From Gemmatimonadaceae bacterium (lineage in GTDB: Bacteria > Gemmatimonadota > Gemmatimonadetes > Gemmatimonadales > Gemmatimonadaceae): a stretch of DNA of 5,910 nt. The notes below the pieces were generated by a model. That model had not been told where the DNA came from and searched no databases. It saw only the letters and a list, made by a program, of their open reading frames with translations. Shown here in pieces: positions 1 through 5,910 of the stretch. The first letter of the stretch is position 1. Each line of letters starts with the position of its first letter. Made by a program: the position numbers and the translations under genes. The stretch is taken from positions 1 to 5,910 of the forward strand of contig JANYKY010000132.1 of the NCBI GenBank assembly GCA_025357975.1, read 5' to 3'.

Positions 1-1200
1 GCCGAGGAGATCATCAACGCTCTGACTAAAATTCAGTCGCTTCGTGTTGCGTCACGCACTTCGTCATTCGCGTTCAAGGGAAAGAACGAGGACATCAATG
101 AGATAGGCCGCAAGCTCAGGGTCTCGACGGTTCTCGAGGGAAGCGTTCGAAAGATGGGTAACCGCCTTCGCATCACAGCTCAGCTTGTGAACGTTGCCGA
201 CGGCTACCACCTCTGGTCCGAGCGATACGACCGCGAGATGGAAGACGTTTTCGCAATCCAGGACGACATATCGCAGGCAATCGTCAAGGCGCTGAGGGTG
301 ATTCTGAGCGAGGGAGAGAAAAAAGCGATCGAGAGCTCGCGCACTGACAATCTCCAGGCTTACGAGTTCTACCTGCGTGGCAGACAATTCTTCGAGTTTC
401 GTCGCAAGAGTCTCGAGTACGGCCGGCAGATGTTCAAGCGAGCGATCGAGCTGGATCCGAACTACGCCCTCGCGCACGCCGGGATTGCCGACTGCTGCTC
501 CCTTCTCTACATGATGTTCGACGCGCGCGAATCGAATCTCAAGCAGGCAGAGAGCGCCAGCAACACCGCCCTTCAGCTCGCCCCGGGCCTGGCTGAAGCG
601 CATCTATCACGCGGAATCGCATTCTCCCTGAGCAAGAACTACAGCGATGCAGAGAGAGAGTTCGCGACGGCAACGCAACTCGATCCAAAATTGTTCGAGG
701 CCCAGTATTTCTGGGGTCGCGCCTGCCTTGCGCAGGGGCGGAACGCCGAAGCGGTAAAGTTTTTTCAGGTCGCGTCCGCGCTCCGTCCGGACGACTTTCA
801 GGCGGTAATTTTTCTCGGCCAAGCCCACAAAATTCTCGGCGAGACCGCTGAGTGGGAGGCGGCGAACCGCCGGGCGCTGCTGCTCATAGAGGACCGGCTG
901 GAGCTGAATCCGGACGACGCGCGCGCCTGGAATCTCGGTGCGGCGTTACTCGTTTTGAACCAGCCAGAGAGGGCGATCGAATTCTTGCGAACGTCTGTGA
1001 AGATAGATCCAGACGATCCGCAGCTTCTCTACAATGTCGCCTGCACCTACGCCAATCTGGGACGCACCGACGAGGCACTGGACTCCCTCGAGCACGCAGT
1101 CGATAAAGGGTACGGGCACAAGGACTGGCTCGTGCATGACCCGGATTTCGATTCTCTTCGCGATACTCCTCGATTTAAAGCAATCGTAGAAGGCATGTAG
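1..1200 (+). CDS. TolB-like/TPR regulatory protein, C-terminal part (5' end outside window)
   Basis: The reading frame is open from the first base to the TAG at 1198-1200, giving 399 residues of a longer protein. An ATG exists at 154 but it falls inside a conserved domain, so the true start is upstream of the window. Residues 1 to about 95 match the TolB/FlgO-like N-terminal region found in many proteins fused to kinase, cyclase or winged-helix domains; the hallmark is the stretch around GYHLWSERYDRE followed by FAIQDDIS (about residues 67-90). The rest is helical tetratricopeptide repeats, best seen at about 121-155, 199-231, 232-265, 308-340 and 341-372, with the usual Gly/Ala and DP(N/D) positions. 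The tail ends with WLVHDPDFDSLRDTPRF, frequent in kinase-TPR proteins of Acidobacteriota and Gemmatimonadota. TPRs bind protein partners; the missing N-terminus probably carries a Ser/Thr kinase or DNA-binding output domain (inference). Function beyond signalling or scaffolding is unknown. Confidence 0.85.
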   Translation, partial: AEEIINALTKIQSLRVASRTSSFAFKGKNEDINEIGRKLRVSTVLEGSVRKMGNRLRITAQLVNVADGYHLWSERYDREMEDVFAIQDDISQAIVKALRVILSEGEKKAIESSRTDNLQAYEFYLRGRQFFEFRRKSLEYGRQMFKRAIELDPNYALAHAGIADCCSLLYMMFDARESNLKQAESASNTALQLAPGLAEAHLSRGIAFSLSKNYSDAEREFATATQLDPKLFEAQYFWGRACLAQGRNAEAVKFFQVASALRPDDFQAVIFLGQAHKILGETAEWEAANRRALLLIEDRLELNPDDARAWNLGAALLVLNQPERAIEFLRTSVKIDPDDPQLLYNVACTYANLGRTDEALDSLEHAVDKGYGHKDWLVHDPDFDSLRDTPRFKAIVEGM

Positions 1201-1208
1201 ACCTGAAA

Positions 1209-1281
<73 letters not shown>

Positions 1282-1336
1282 GGTCAGCTTACGCCGTAAA
1301 TCTAAGACGATATGCTAACTACCCGAAGCCCCTTTT

Positions 1337-2590
1337 TTAGCTACTGCACCGAAAGGATCTTGGTAATACCGCTGTTCTCCCAGTGTTGTCAGTCACGGTC
1401 AAAACCACCGTCCTCTGCAACGCATCGTTTGGATAGGTAACTCCCACAGTCACACCCGTCGCGCAGCGTGCGGGAGTCTTGCCAAGATCCCAGCTGTATT
1501 GAAGACCCGTTCCGGTCGAGCTCGATCCATCAAGGCTGCACGTATACGACGCACAGCTCCAGGTGAAGTTGGCAACCGGCGCGTTACTGGCCGGCGGCGG
1601 CGCCGTGGCATTCACATCCATAACCTTCGTTATGGAAGCCGTTCTACCTGCGTTGTCAGTGACGGTCAGAACCACGGTTCTCTGCAACGCGTCGTTTGAA
1701 TAGGTGACTCCCACGGTCGCACCCGTCGTGTAACGCCCGGGAGTCTTGCCAAGGTCCCAGCTGTATTGAAGACCCGTGCCGGTAGAGCTCGATCCGTCGA
1801 GGCTGCAGGTATAGGACACACAGCTCGAGGTGAAGTTTGCGACCGGAGGAGTGCTGGTCGGCGGCGGTGGTGGTGCTACTGCCACTGTCGAGACGCCTGC
1901 AAAAAGCAGTCGGTTCGGCGACCCGGTGCCGGCACTCGCAATGACGTTTTGAGTTGCGCCTCCCGTTATTGCTGAAGCAACGGCAGCTGGAAGTGCGGTC
2001 GGATTGGATTGGAGATAGAGCGCCGCGACCCCGGCAACGTGCGGCGATGCCATCGAAGTACCGCTCATCGTCGCAGAATCCGTATCAGAGTTGAAATACG
2101 CGGATGTTACGTTCACGCCAGGGGCAAAGACATCGAGGCACGTTCCGAAATTGGAGAAAGGAGCACGGCCATCAGCGATCGTGCTTGCTGCTACGGTGAT
2201 GGCTTCGGGAACGCGCGCCGGAGAAGTCGCACGAGCATCGGCATTGCTGTTCCCGGCGGCAACTCCGGAAGTGATTCCCGCGGCGATCGAGTTCTGTAAT
2301 GCCAGATCCATTGCTGAAGACGCGCCCCCGCCGAGGCTCATGTTCGCGACAGCCGGCTTGATTGCATTCGCGGTGACACAGTCGATTCCGGCAATCACGC
2401 CCGAAGTTGTCCCGGAGCCCGTGCAGTCAAGTACGCGCACTGCGTACAGGTTCACCTGCTTTGCTACTCCCCAGCGCGCACCGCCGATTGTTCCGGCAAC
2501 ATGAGTTCCGTGCCCGTTGCAGTCCACGGTTCCACCGGTCACGATCGAAGCGTAGACACCAGAAGCGCGTCCACCGAAATCCAGAAACAA
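1337..2590 (-). pseudogene. S8 family serine peptidase (proteinase K-like) with two PKD domains, 5'-truncated and frame-altered remnant
   Basis: The 417-codon frame has most of a secreted subtilase core: DFGGRAS then NGHGTHVAG (catalytic His about residue 27), AVRVLDCTGSG, MSLGG, the oxyanion Asn in AAGNSN (about 114) and catalytic Ser in GTSMASPHVAG (about 179). A proline-rich linker (about 239-249) leads to two PKD-type beta domains (about 250-328 and 339-417), each with SWDLGKTP and a Cys pair. Missing are the signal peptide, the I9-type propeptide and the segment with the catalytic Asp (usually IDTG) that should precede DFGGRA. The in-frame stop upstream is at 2645-2647, the only nearby start is a TTG at 2588-2590 without ribosome-binding site, and a terminator-like hairpin lies on the 5' edge. 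The C-terminus also looks shifted by one base relative to repeat 1; restored, it would end ITKILSVQ at TAG 1341-1343. Without Asp and prodomain an active protease is not expected. It could still be called a CDS by an automatic pipeline. Confidence 0.72.
1350..1843 (-). repeat. Tandem 267-bp direct repeat encoding two PKD domains
   Basis: Two copies, about 1843-1617 and 1576-1350, lie 267 bp (89 codons) apart, centre to centre. They share long identical runs at DNA level, for example the segment encoding LQYSWDLGKTP and the one encoding TCSLDGSSSTGTG, with scattered substitutions. Each copy encodes one PKD-like domain with linkers rich in Pro/Ala between them. The high DNA similarity indicates a fairly recent internal duplication within the S8 gene. 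Confidence 0.85.
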
Positions 2591-2611
2591 ATGGTGGCCG
2601 GAGAGGCCACC
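2581..2611 (-). terminator. Probable intrinsic terminator of the OB-like gene
   Basis: Read on the minus strand, a perfect 7-bp GC-rich stem (GGTGGCC / GGCCACC, loop TCTCC; stem arms 2605-2611 and 2593-2599) is followed by a T-rich tail ATTTGTTTCT. It begins about 20 nt after the TAA of the upstream minus-strand gene, where a Rho-independent terminator would sit. The T tract is interrupted, so strength is uncertain. It overlaps the 5' edge of the S8 remnant, which argues against normal expression of that remnant. Confidence 0.5.
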
Positions 2612-2630
2612 GTGTCGATGCGTTAAGGTC

Positions 2631-3116
2631 TTACCTGATTGCTTCTATTCGCGAGGCCGGATGAATTTCAGCCCAGCCGTTGTGCCCATCGATGACATAA
2701 GTGCCCGTCACTCGCACATGCGCACCGACTGATGGAATCATCACAGTATTCTTGAAGCCCTCGCAGGTGGTGGCCACCTTCTTCAATTTCACCGGGTTGG
2801 CGCACACGATCTCGACAACGAGGTCGCCCTTCTTCTTCTTGATATTTCGCTTGTTCACCAATCCACTCCCGTCAGCATCGAGTTTCATCAGAAAGTGCTG
2901 GTCACCATCCGGATCGACGCTCGACTCTTCAATAACACCAGTCGCCACAATGCAGGATTTGACCTGCGTAAGCCGAGTCGGGTTGTAGACTCTCTTCCAT
3001 AGCGAGGCATCGCACGGGTCTGCGGCGGGCTCGCGCCCGTGGGCGCGCAATGCGGGAAGGGGCGCCGCCACCATTGTGGTGGCCAAGTGCAACTGTAGAA
3101 GAAATGATATTATCAT
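2631..3116 (-). CDS. Small exported protein with OB-fold-like domain, function unknown
   Basis: This is a 161-residue protein starting at ATG 3116-3114. The first about 25 residues have a hydrophobic stretch (MIISFLLQLHLATTMVAAPLP) ending near ALRA, consistent with a Sec signal peptide, although the n-region lacks a Lys/Arg. The mature part runs from YNPTRL (about 44-49) through a repeated VTG/ATG turn, a DPDGDQHF segment (about 68-75), VVEIVCANPV (about 100-109) and a terminal VTGTYVIDGHNGWAEIHP (about 136-153). It resembles a group of uncharacterised bacterial proteins with a small beta-barrel (OB-like) look; I recognise the pattern, not a named function. Four cysteines (35, 55, 105, 118) could form disulfides after export. 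A basic patch NKRNIKKKKGD (about 88-98) lies mid-protein. GAGGGG at 3133-3128, 11 nt upstream, is a possible ribosome-binding site. The gene is divergent from the DUF4342 gene and has its own likely terminator. Confidence 0.8.
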   Translation of the reverse strand: MIISFLLQLHLATTMVAAPLPALRAHGREPAADPCDASLWKRVYNPTRLTQVKSCIVATGVIEESSVDPDGDQHFLMKLDADGSGLVNKRNIKKKKGDLVVEIVCANPVKLKKVATTCEGFKNTVMIPSVGAHVRVTGTYVIDGHNGWAEIHPASRIEAIR

Positions 3117-3127
3117 GTTTGTACGTA

Positions 3128-3133
3128 CCCCTC
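3128..3133 (-). promoter_or_regulatory. Ribosome-binding site of the OB-like gene
   Basis: GAGGGG on the minus strand lies 11 nt before ATG 3116-3114. The spacing is slightly long, but no better purine-rich site precedes another start in this frame that would keep the signal peptide. Confidence 0.4.
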
Positions 3134-3159
3134 AGCGTGGCCGGAGTGCCTCCGGCGCT
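3134..3159. promoter_or_regulatory. GC-rich inverted repeat in the divergent intergenic region
   Basis: A perfect 7-bp stem (GCCGGAG at 3140-3146, CTCCGGC at 3150-3156) with a TGC loop is extended by AGC/GCT (3134-3136 and 3157-3159) across a 3-nt bulge. It sits in the 79 nt between the two divergent gene starts. No T tract follows on either side, so it is not an intrinsic terminator. It may be an operator or a leader hairpin for one of the two genes; which one cannot be told. Confidence 0.35.
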
Positions 3160-3182
3160 CGATTGACGTGTCACTTTCCCGT

Positions 3183-3187
3183 GGAGG
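3183..3187 (+). promoter_or_regulatory. Ribosome-binding site deciding the DUF4342 start
   Basis: GGAGG lies 8 nt upstream of GTG at 3196, an ideal Shine-Dalgarno arrangement. The in-frame ATG at 3223 has only AACAATCTCCCC before it and no such site, so the GTG is favoured. Confidence 0.6.
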
Positions 3188-3195
3188 CTCGCGTA

Positions 3196-3486
3196 GTGAT
3201 CTCGAACCCCAACAATCTCCCCATGACGAATCCGAATCCATCTCAGGCCCATACCGAAGAGCATAAAGTCTCCGGCGACCAGCTGCTTCAGAAGGTCAAA
3301 CAGATCGTCAAGGAAGGCAACGCACGCCGGATTACCATCAAGAACGATACCGGGCACGTGCTCATGGAGTTTCCATTGACCATCGGTGTCGCCAGCGTTG
3401 TTCTGATTCCGTTGTGGGTGGCGATCGGCGCCGTTGCCGCGCTTGCCGGCCACTACACGATTGCGGTAGAGAAGCGGGTCGAATAG
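3196..3486 (+). CDS. DUF4342 domain-containing protein
   Basis: The 96-residue protein carries the DUF4342 pattern: EEHKVSGDQLLQKVKQIVKEGN (about 21-42), RRITIKNDTG (about 44-53), then a hydrophobic region FPLTIGVASVVLIPLWVAIGAVAALAGH (about 59-86) and a short TIAVEKR end. The N-terminal half looks like an amphipathic helix plus a beta hairpin; the hydrophobic part could be one or two short membrane passes. The family is widespread in bacteria and has no established function; family members are often annotated only as DUF4342. The start is taken as GTG 3196 because of its ribosome-binding site; ATG 3223 would give 87 residues and the domain would still be complete. The open frame continues upstream to an ATG at 3076, but that extension would overlap the divergent gene and looks non-coding. 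The gene is monocistronic, with about 490 nt of gene-free DNA after it. Confidence 0.85.
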   Translation: MISNPNNLPMTNPNPSQAHTEEHKVSGDQLLQKVKQIVKEGNARRITIKNDTGHVLMEFPLTIGVASVVLIPLWVAIGAVAALAGHYTIAVEKRVE

Positions 3487-3591
3487 CCCTTCGGTCTTCC
3501 CGAAACAAAAAAAGCGGGCGCAGGCCTCGTCCGGAGTGATTGAATTCAAGAACAAAAAGAACGCAGACCCCGGGTGAAAGTCGGTCGCTGG

Positions 3592-3678
3592 TTGAGCCTG
3601 TTCCAGGTTTTCCCGTGATGTTGGCCCGACGGGGTGTAGCCGGCTGAAAGTGGGAAGGTCACGACAGAGAAGGCTCGG
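3592..3678 (+). other. Upstream set of nested helices, possible second domain of a structured RNA
   Basis: GAGCCT (3594-3599) pairs with AGGCTC (3671-3676), extended by two G-U pairs (3592-3593 with 3677-3678). Inside it, CGTGA (3614-3618) pairs with TCACG (3659-3663), and TTGGC (3621-3625) with GCCGG (3639-3643) using two G-U pairs. The individual helices are short and could be chance, but they are nested without conflict and end four nucleotides before the large stem at 3682. Strand is a guess from the G-U pairs, which would be A-C mismatches in the opposite transcript. Confidence 0.3.
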
Positions 3679-3681
3679 GGA

Positions 3682-3831
3682 GGACGCGAGAGTGTCTCCC
3701 GCACAAGCGCGCGGAGCAGCGAGGAGACCGGCGCGGTTTGAACGCGAAGCTGTCTGGAAGAAAGCGCAGCGTTCAGCCGGGCTCCGTAGACTGCGAGCAT
3801 AAGCGCAGTGAGGGAGACAACTCTCGCGTCC
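3682..3831 (+). ncRNA. Candidate structured RNA: three-way junction with a 19-bp closing stem
   Basis: The closing stem P1 pairs 3682-3693 with 3820-3831 and 3694-3700 with 3812-3818: 19 Watson-Crick pairs with a single bulged A at 3819. Within it, P2 is a long arm whose 3' side 3769-3786 is paired without a break, to 3739-3745 (7 bp), 3728-3732 (5 bp) and 3712-3717 (6 bp), with two bulges on the 5' side. P3 is ACTGCG (3790-3795) with CGCAGT (3804-3809) and an 8-nt loop. That makes 43 pairs in 150 nt, with only short linkers (3701-3711, 3787-3789, 3810-3811). Such nesting of three independent arms is typical of folded RNA and not of a simple DNA inverted repeat. It does not match RNase P RNA, tmRNA or a tRNA as far as I can see. 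No clear promoter or terminator is visible and the strand is uncertain. A dispersed palindromic element is the main alternative. Confidence 0.42.
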
Positions 3832-3955
3832 GACCACCACACCGATCTCAGCCCGACAGACCAACGCAGATATCCGTCTTTCCGACGCCGCCCACGAACC
3901 GCAAAGCCGACAAAACGCTAACATCCGCGGTGGATCGGTGATAACCGGTTTGCTG

Positions 3956-3961
3956 TATAAT
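3956..3961 (+). promoter_or_regulatory. Possible -10 element (TATAAT) before the M16 peptidase gene
   Basis: This is an exact TATAAT in a region with few AT-rich stretches. No good -35 hexamer is seen 16-18 nt upstream (GATCGG at 3933-3938). Transcription from it would begin near 3968, which leaves only about 9 nt before ATG 3977 but about 60 nt before ATG 4028, so this element and the choice of start codon are linked. Confidence 0.3.
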
Positions 3962-3962
3962 T

Positions 3963-3966
3963 GGAG
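3963..3966 (+). promoter_or_regulatory. Possible ribosome-binding site for the longer M16 start
   Basis: GGAG lies 10 nt upstream of ATG 3977. The alternative ATG at 4028 is preceded by a C/T-rich stretch with no Shine-Dalgarno-like sequence. If TATAAT at 3956 is the real promoter, this site would not be in the transcript. Confidence 0.35.
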
Positions 3967-3976
3967 ATTGAAATAG

Positions 3977-5910
3977 ATGTTTCCACGCGGCTGCGTCCCA
4001 CGCACCCGCCTCTTTTACCCAACGTTCATGTCACTGAAAGTCCTTGCAGCGGCGGCAATGCTACTGACCGCACTCCCTGCAGTCGCCCAGCAGACCGCTG
4101 TCGCCCGCCCGTCCCTGACGCCGCTCTCCGCAACGCTGCCAATCGACCCGAAAGTCCGGATCGGATCGTTGCCAAACGGACTTCGCTACTACATCCGTCA
4201 GAACGCGAAACCGGAGAAGCGAGCCGAGCTTCGCCTGGTCGTCAACGCCGGCTCGGTCCTCGAATCCCCAAACCAGCTCGGCATGGCCCACATGCTCGAG
4301 CATACGGCTTTCAATGGGACGACCCATTTCGCGAAGAACGATCTCATCAAATATCTCGAATCGATCGGAGTGCGGTTTGGAGCCGACCTCAACGCGTATA
4401 CGAGCTTCGACGAGACTGTTTACATCCTGCCCATCCCAACTGACACTGCCCGAATAGTCGATCAAGCCTTCACTATCCTCGAGGACTGGGCACACGGACA
4501 GACGCTCGATCCCACCGAAGTGGCCAATGAGCGAGGCGTCGTTCGCGAAGAATGGAGAGGCGGTAGAGGGGCTGGTGAACGCATGCTTCAGCAGTGGTTG
4601 CCCATCGCTTTCAAGGGCTCGCGTTATGCCGAGCGTCTTCCGATTGGCAATGAAGCGAGCATCATGGCCGCTACACCGGCCAAGCTTCACCAGTTTTACA
4701 ACGACTGGTATCGCCCTGACCTGATGGCGGTGATCGCAGTCGGCGATTTCGATCCGAACGCAATAGAAAAGGAAATCCGTACGCGTTTCGGTGCGATCCC
4801 CGCGCCGGCCGCGAACGCGCCAAAGCGCCCCGTGTACGACGTACCAGCGAACAAGCTCCCGCTCGTTGCGATCGCCAGTGACAAGGAAGCCACCAGCTCG
4901 AGCGTCAACCTCATTTACAAGATGCCGGTGTCACCAACCCGGACGGTGGCTGACTACCGGCGCAACCTCATCGAGCGCCTGTATCTGACGATGCTCAATG
5001 ATCGCTTTACGGAAATCACACAGAAGCCCGGTGCTCCATTCCTCGGTGCGTCAGCTTCGAAGGATGCATTCTTTGCGCGCAGCACCGAGGCATTCACTCT
5101 TGGCGCCGAAGTGAAGGACGGCGGAATCGAAGTCGGCACCCAGGCACTTCTGGTCGAGGCTAATCGCGTCGACAAGTACGGCTTTCTGCAGTCTGAGCTC
5201 GACCGCGCGCGGCAAAATCTTCTCCGTGCCTACGAACGCAGCTATACCGAGCGAGACAAGACTCAGTCCGGATCATTTGTCCAGGAGTACATCGGCAACT
5301 ATCTGCGCGGCGAGGCAATTCCCGGAATAGGGTACGAATACGAGATCGCGCAGGAGCTTGCGCCAACGATCACTCTCGCCGACGTAAACAAGCTCGCAAG
5401 CAGCTGGATAACAGACGAGAACCGCGTGATCATCGCAGAGTCACCGGTGAAAGCGGGCGTCGTGCTGCCAACGAGCGCCGGTATTCTTGCCGCATTCGGC
5501 AGAGCCAACAAGACGCAGGTATCAGCATGGACTGAGACGCTTTCTACCGATGCGCTTATCACCAGGCCGCCTGCTGCGGGTTCGATCGTTTCGTCGAAGC
5601 CACTGCCCTCGATTGGCGCTATTGAGTGGAAGCTTTCGAATGGCGCTCGCGTCATCGTCAAGCCGACCGATTTCAAGGCCGATGAGGTCATCATGTCAGC
5701 GTCCAGCCCCGGCGGAACGTCGCTGGCCGAGGACAAGGACTACATGTCCGCCGCACTCGCCTCCCAGGTCGTCGGCCTCGGCGGCGTCGGCTCGTTCAAT
5801 TTCATCGATCTCAACAAGAAGCTCAGCGGGAAGGCCGTTCACGTCGGACCCATTATCACTCCGACGACACAGGGCATCGGCGCTTCGGCGTCTCCCAAAG
5901 ATCTCGAGAC
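3977..5910 (+). CDS. M16 family zinc metallopeptidase (PqqL/insulinase-like), periplasmic, 3' end outside window
   Basis: An open frame of about 644 codons runs off the window; relatives of this type are usually about 900-950 residues, so roughly 300 are missing. From ATG 3977 the N-terminus has a 17-residue Arg-rich lead, then MSLKVLAAAAMLLTALPAVAQ, a clear Sec signal peptide. ATG 4028 would start directly at that signal peptide; 3977 is preferred only for its GGAG. The first M16 domain begins near residue 61 (LPNGLRYYIRQN) and contains the inverted zinc motif HMLEH (about 105-109) in GMAHMLEHTAFNGT, with the expected downstream glutamates in NERGVVREEW (about 185-192). A middle M16 domain (about 230-400) includes HQFYNDWYRPDLMAVIAVGD. 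A second M16 half starts near 548 (EWKLSNGARVIVKP) and has no HxxEH, as is normal for the non-catalytic half. Expected role: zinc-dependent degradation of peptides in the periplasm. The gene stands alone downstream of the RNA-like interval. Confidence 0.92.
   Translation, partial: MFPRGCVPRTRLFYPTFMSLKVLAAAAMLLTALPAVAQQTAVARPSLTPLSATLPIDPKVRIGSLPNGLRYYIRQNAKPEKRAELRLVVNAGSVLESPNQLGMAHMLEHTAFNGTTHFAKNDLIKYLESIGVRFGADLNAYTSFDETVYILPIPTDTARIVDQAFTILEDWAHGQTLDPTEVANERGVVREEWRGGRGAGERMLQQWLPIAFKGSRYAERLPIGNEASIMAATPAKLHQFYNDWYRPDLMAVIAVGDFDPNAIEKEIRTRFGAIPAPAANAPKRPVYDVPANKLPLVAIASDKEATSSSVNLIYKMPVSPTRTVADYRRNLIERLYLTMLNDRFTEITQKPGAPFLGASASKDAFFARSTEAFTLGAEVKDGGIEVGTQALLVEANRVDKYGFLQSELDRARQNLLRAYERSYTERDKTQSGSFVQEYIGNYLRGEAIPGIGYEYEIAQELAPTITLADVNKLASSWITDENRVIIAESPVKAGVVLPTSAGILAAFGRANKTQVSAWTETLSTDALITRPPAAGSIVSSKPLPSIGAIEWKLSNGARVIVKPTDFKADEVIMSASSPGGTSLAEDKDYMSAALASQVVGLGGVGSFNFIDLNKKLSGKAVHVGPIITPTTQGIGASASPKDLE

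Larger units (their letters stand above)
3487..3976. other. 490-nt interval without a convincing gene
   Basis: No frame here shows a recognisable protein. Open frames exist on the minus strand through 3546-3842 and across to 2929, but they run antisense to the DUF4342 gene or through the paired RNA-like region and have no ribosome-binding site or domain. The interval holds a 7-A run at 3507-3513, a perfect 10-bp palindrome at 3540-3549 (centred on GAATTC), the helices at 3592-3678 and 3682-3831, and a TATAAT near its end. No intrinsic terminator was found for the DUF4342 gene. Confidence 0.6.

Noticed and set aside
2612..2630. ATCGACACGG on the minus strand upstream of the S8 remnant, which would read IDTG (the missing catalytic-Asp motif) if one base were added
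   Set aside because: A stop codon lies two codons upstream in that frame, the spacing to DFGG is about three residues longer than usual, and the intervening bases form the terminator hairpin. It may be a true relic but chance is as likely.
3490..3513. Hairpin TTCGG/CCGAA followed by a run of seven A after the DUF4342 gene, considered as a terminator
   Set aside because: On the plus strand the tract is A rather than T, and on the minus strand the T run comes before the hairpin, so it does not work as an intrinsic terminator in either direction.
3546..3842. 98-codon minus-strand open frame in the gene-free interval
   Set aside because: No ribosome-binding site or recognisable domain, Arg/Ser/Leu-rich composition, and it coincides with the strongly base-paired region, which better explains the sequence constraint.
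2929..4005. 358-codon minus-strand open frame
   Set aside because: It runs antisense to the DUF4342 gene and overlaps the start of the OB-like gene in another frame. Its translation is rich in Arg, Cys and Pro without any domain, as expected for a shadow frame in GC-rich DNA.
3961..4443. 160-codon plus-strand frame and the minus-strand frame 4061-4690 over the M16 gene
   Set aside because: Both are out of frame with the well-supported M16 peptidase, which has signal peptide, HxxEH and later motifs in one continuous frame.

Overview
This 5.9 kb window is moderately GC-rich bacterial chromosome. The gene content is a TolB-like/TPR regulator tail, a proteinase K-type S8 peptidase with PKD domains, a DUF4342 protein and a large periplasmic M16 peptidase. 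This fits a Gram-negative soil-type bacterium, most likely Gemmatimonadota or Acidobacteriota; the phylum is an inference from gene style and is not proven by the sequence.

Layout. (i) 1-1200, plus strand: the C-terminal 399 residues of a TolB-like plus TPR protein whose beginning lies outside the window. (ii) 1209-1281, minus strand: a complete tRNA-Lys(UUU), whose 3' end lies 8 nt from the stop of the TPR gene. (iii) 1337-2590, minus strand: an S8 (subtilisin/proteinase K-like) peptidase followed by two near-identical PKD repeats. It lacks the signal peptide, the propeptide and the catalytic-Asp segment, and a one-base slip has changed its C-terminus, so I read it as a decaying remnant. (iv) 2631-3116, minus strand: a small exported protein with an OB-fold-like look, followed by a probable terminator that sits on the very 5' edge of the S8 remnant. 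(v) 3196-3486, plus strand, divergent from (iv): a small DUF4342 protein with one hydrophobic segment. (vi) 3487-3976: about 490 nt with no convincing gene. Positions 3682-3831 fold into a three-way junction with about 43 base pairs, and a second set of nested helices lies just upstream (3592-3678). This is the best candidate in the window for something undescribed, either a structured RNA or a dispersed palindromic element. (vii) 3977-5910, plus strand: the N-terminal two thirds of an M16 zinc peptidase with signal peptide and intact HxxEH motif, running off the end.

The genes do not form one operon: orientations alternate and each seems to have its own control region. The common theme is export and proteolysis (S8 remnant, M16 peptidase, exported OB-like protein), but no shared pathway can be shown from the sequence.
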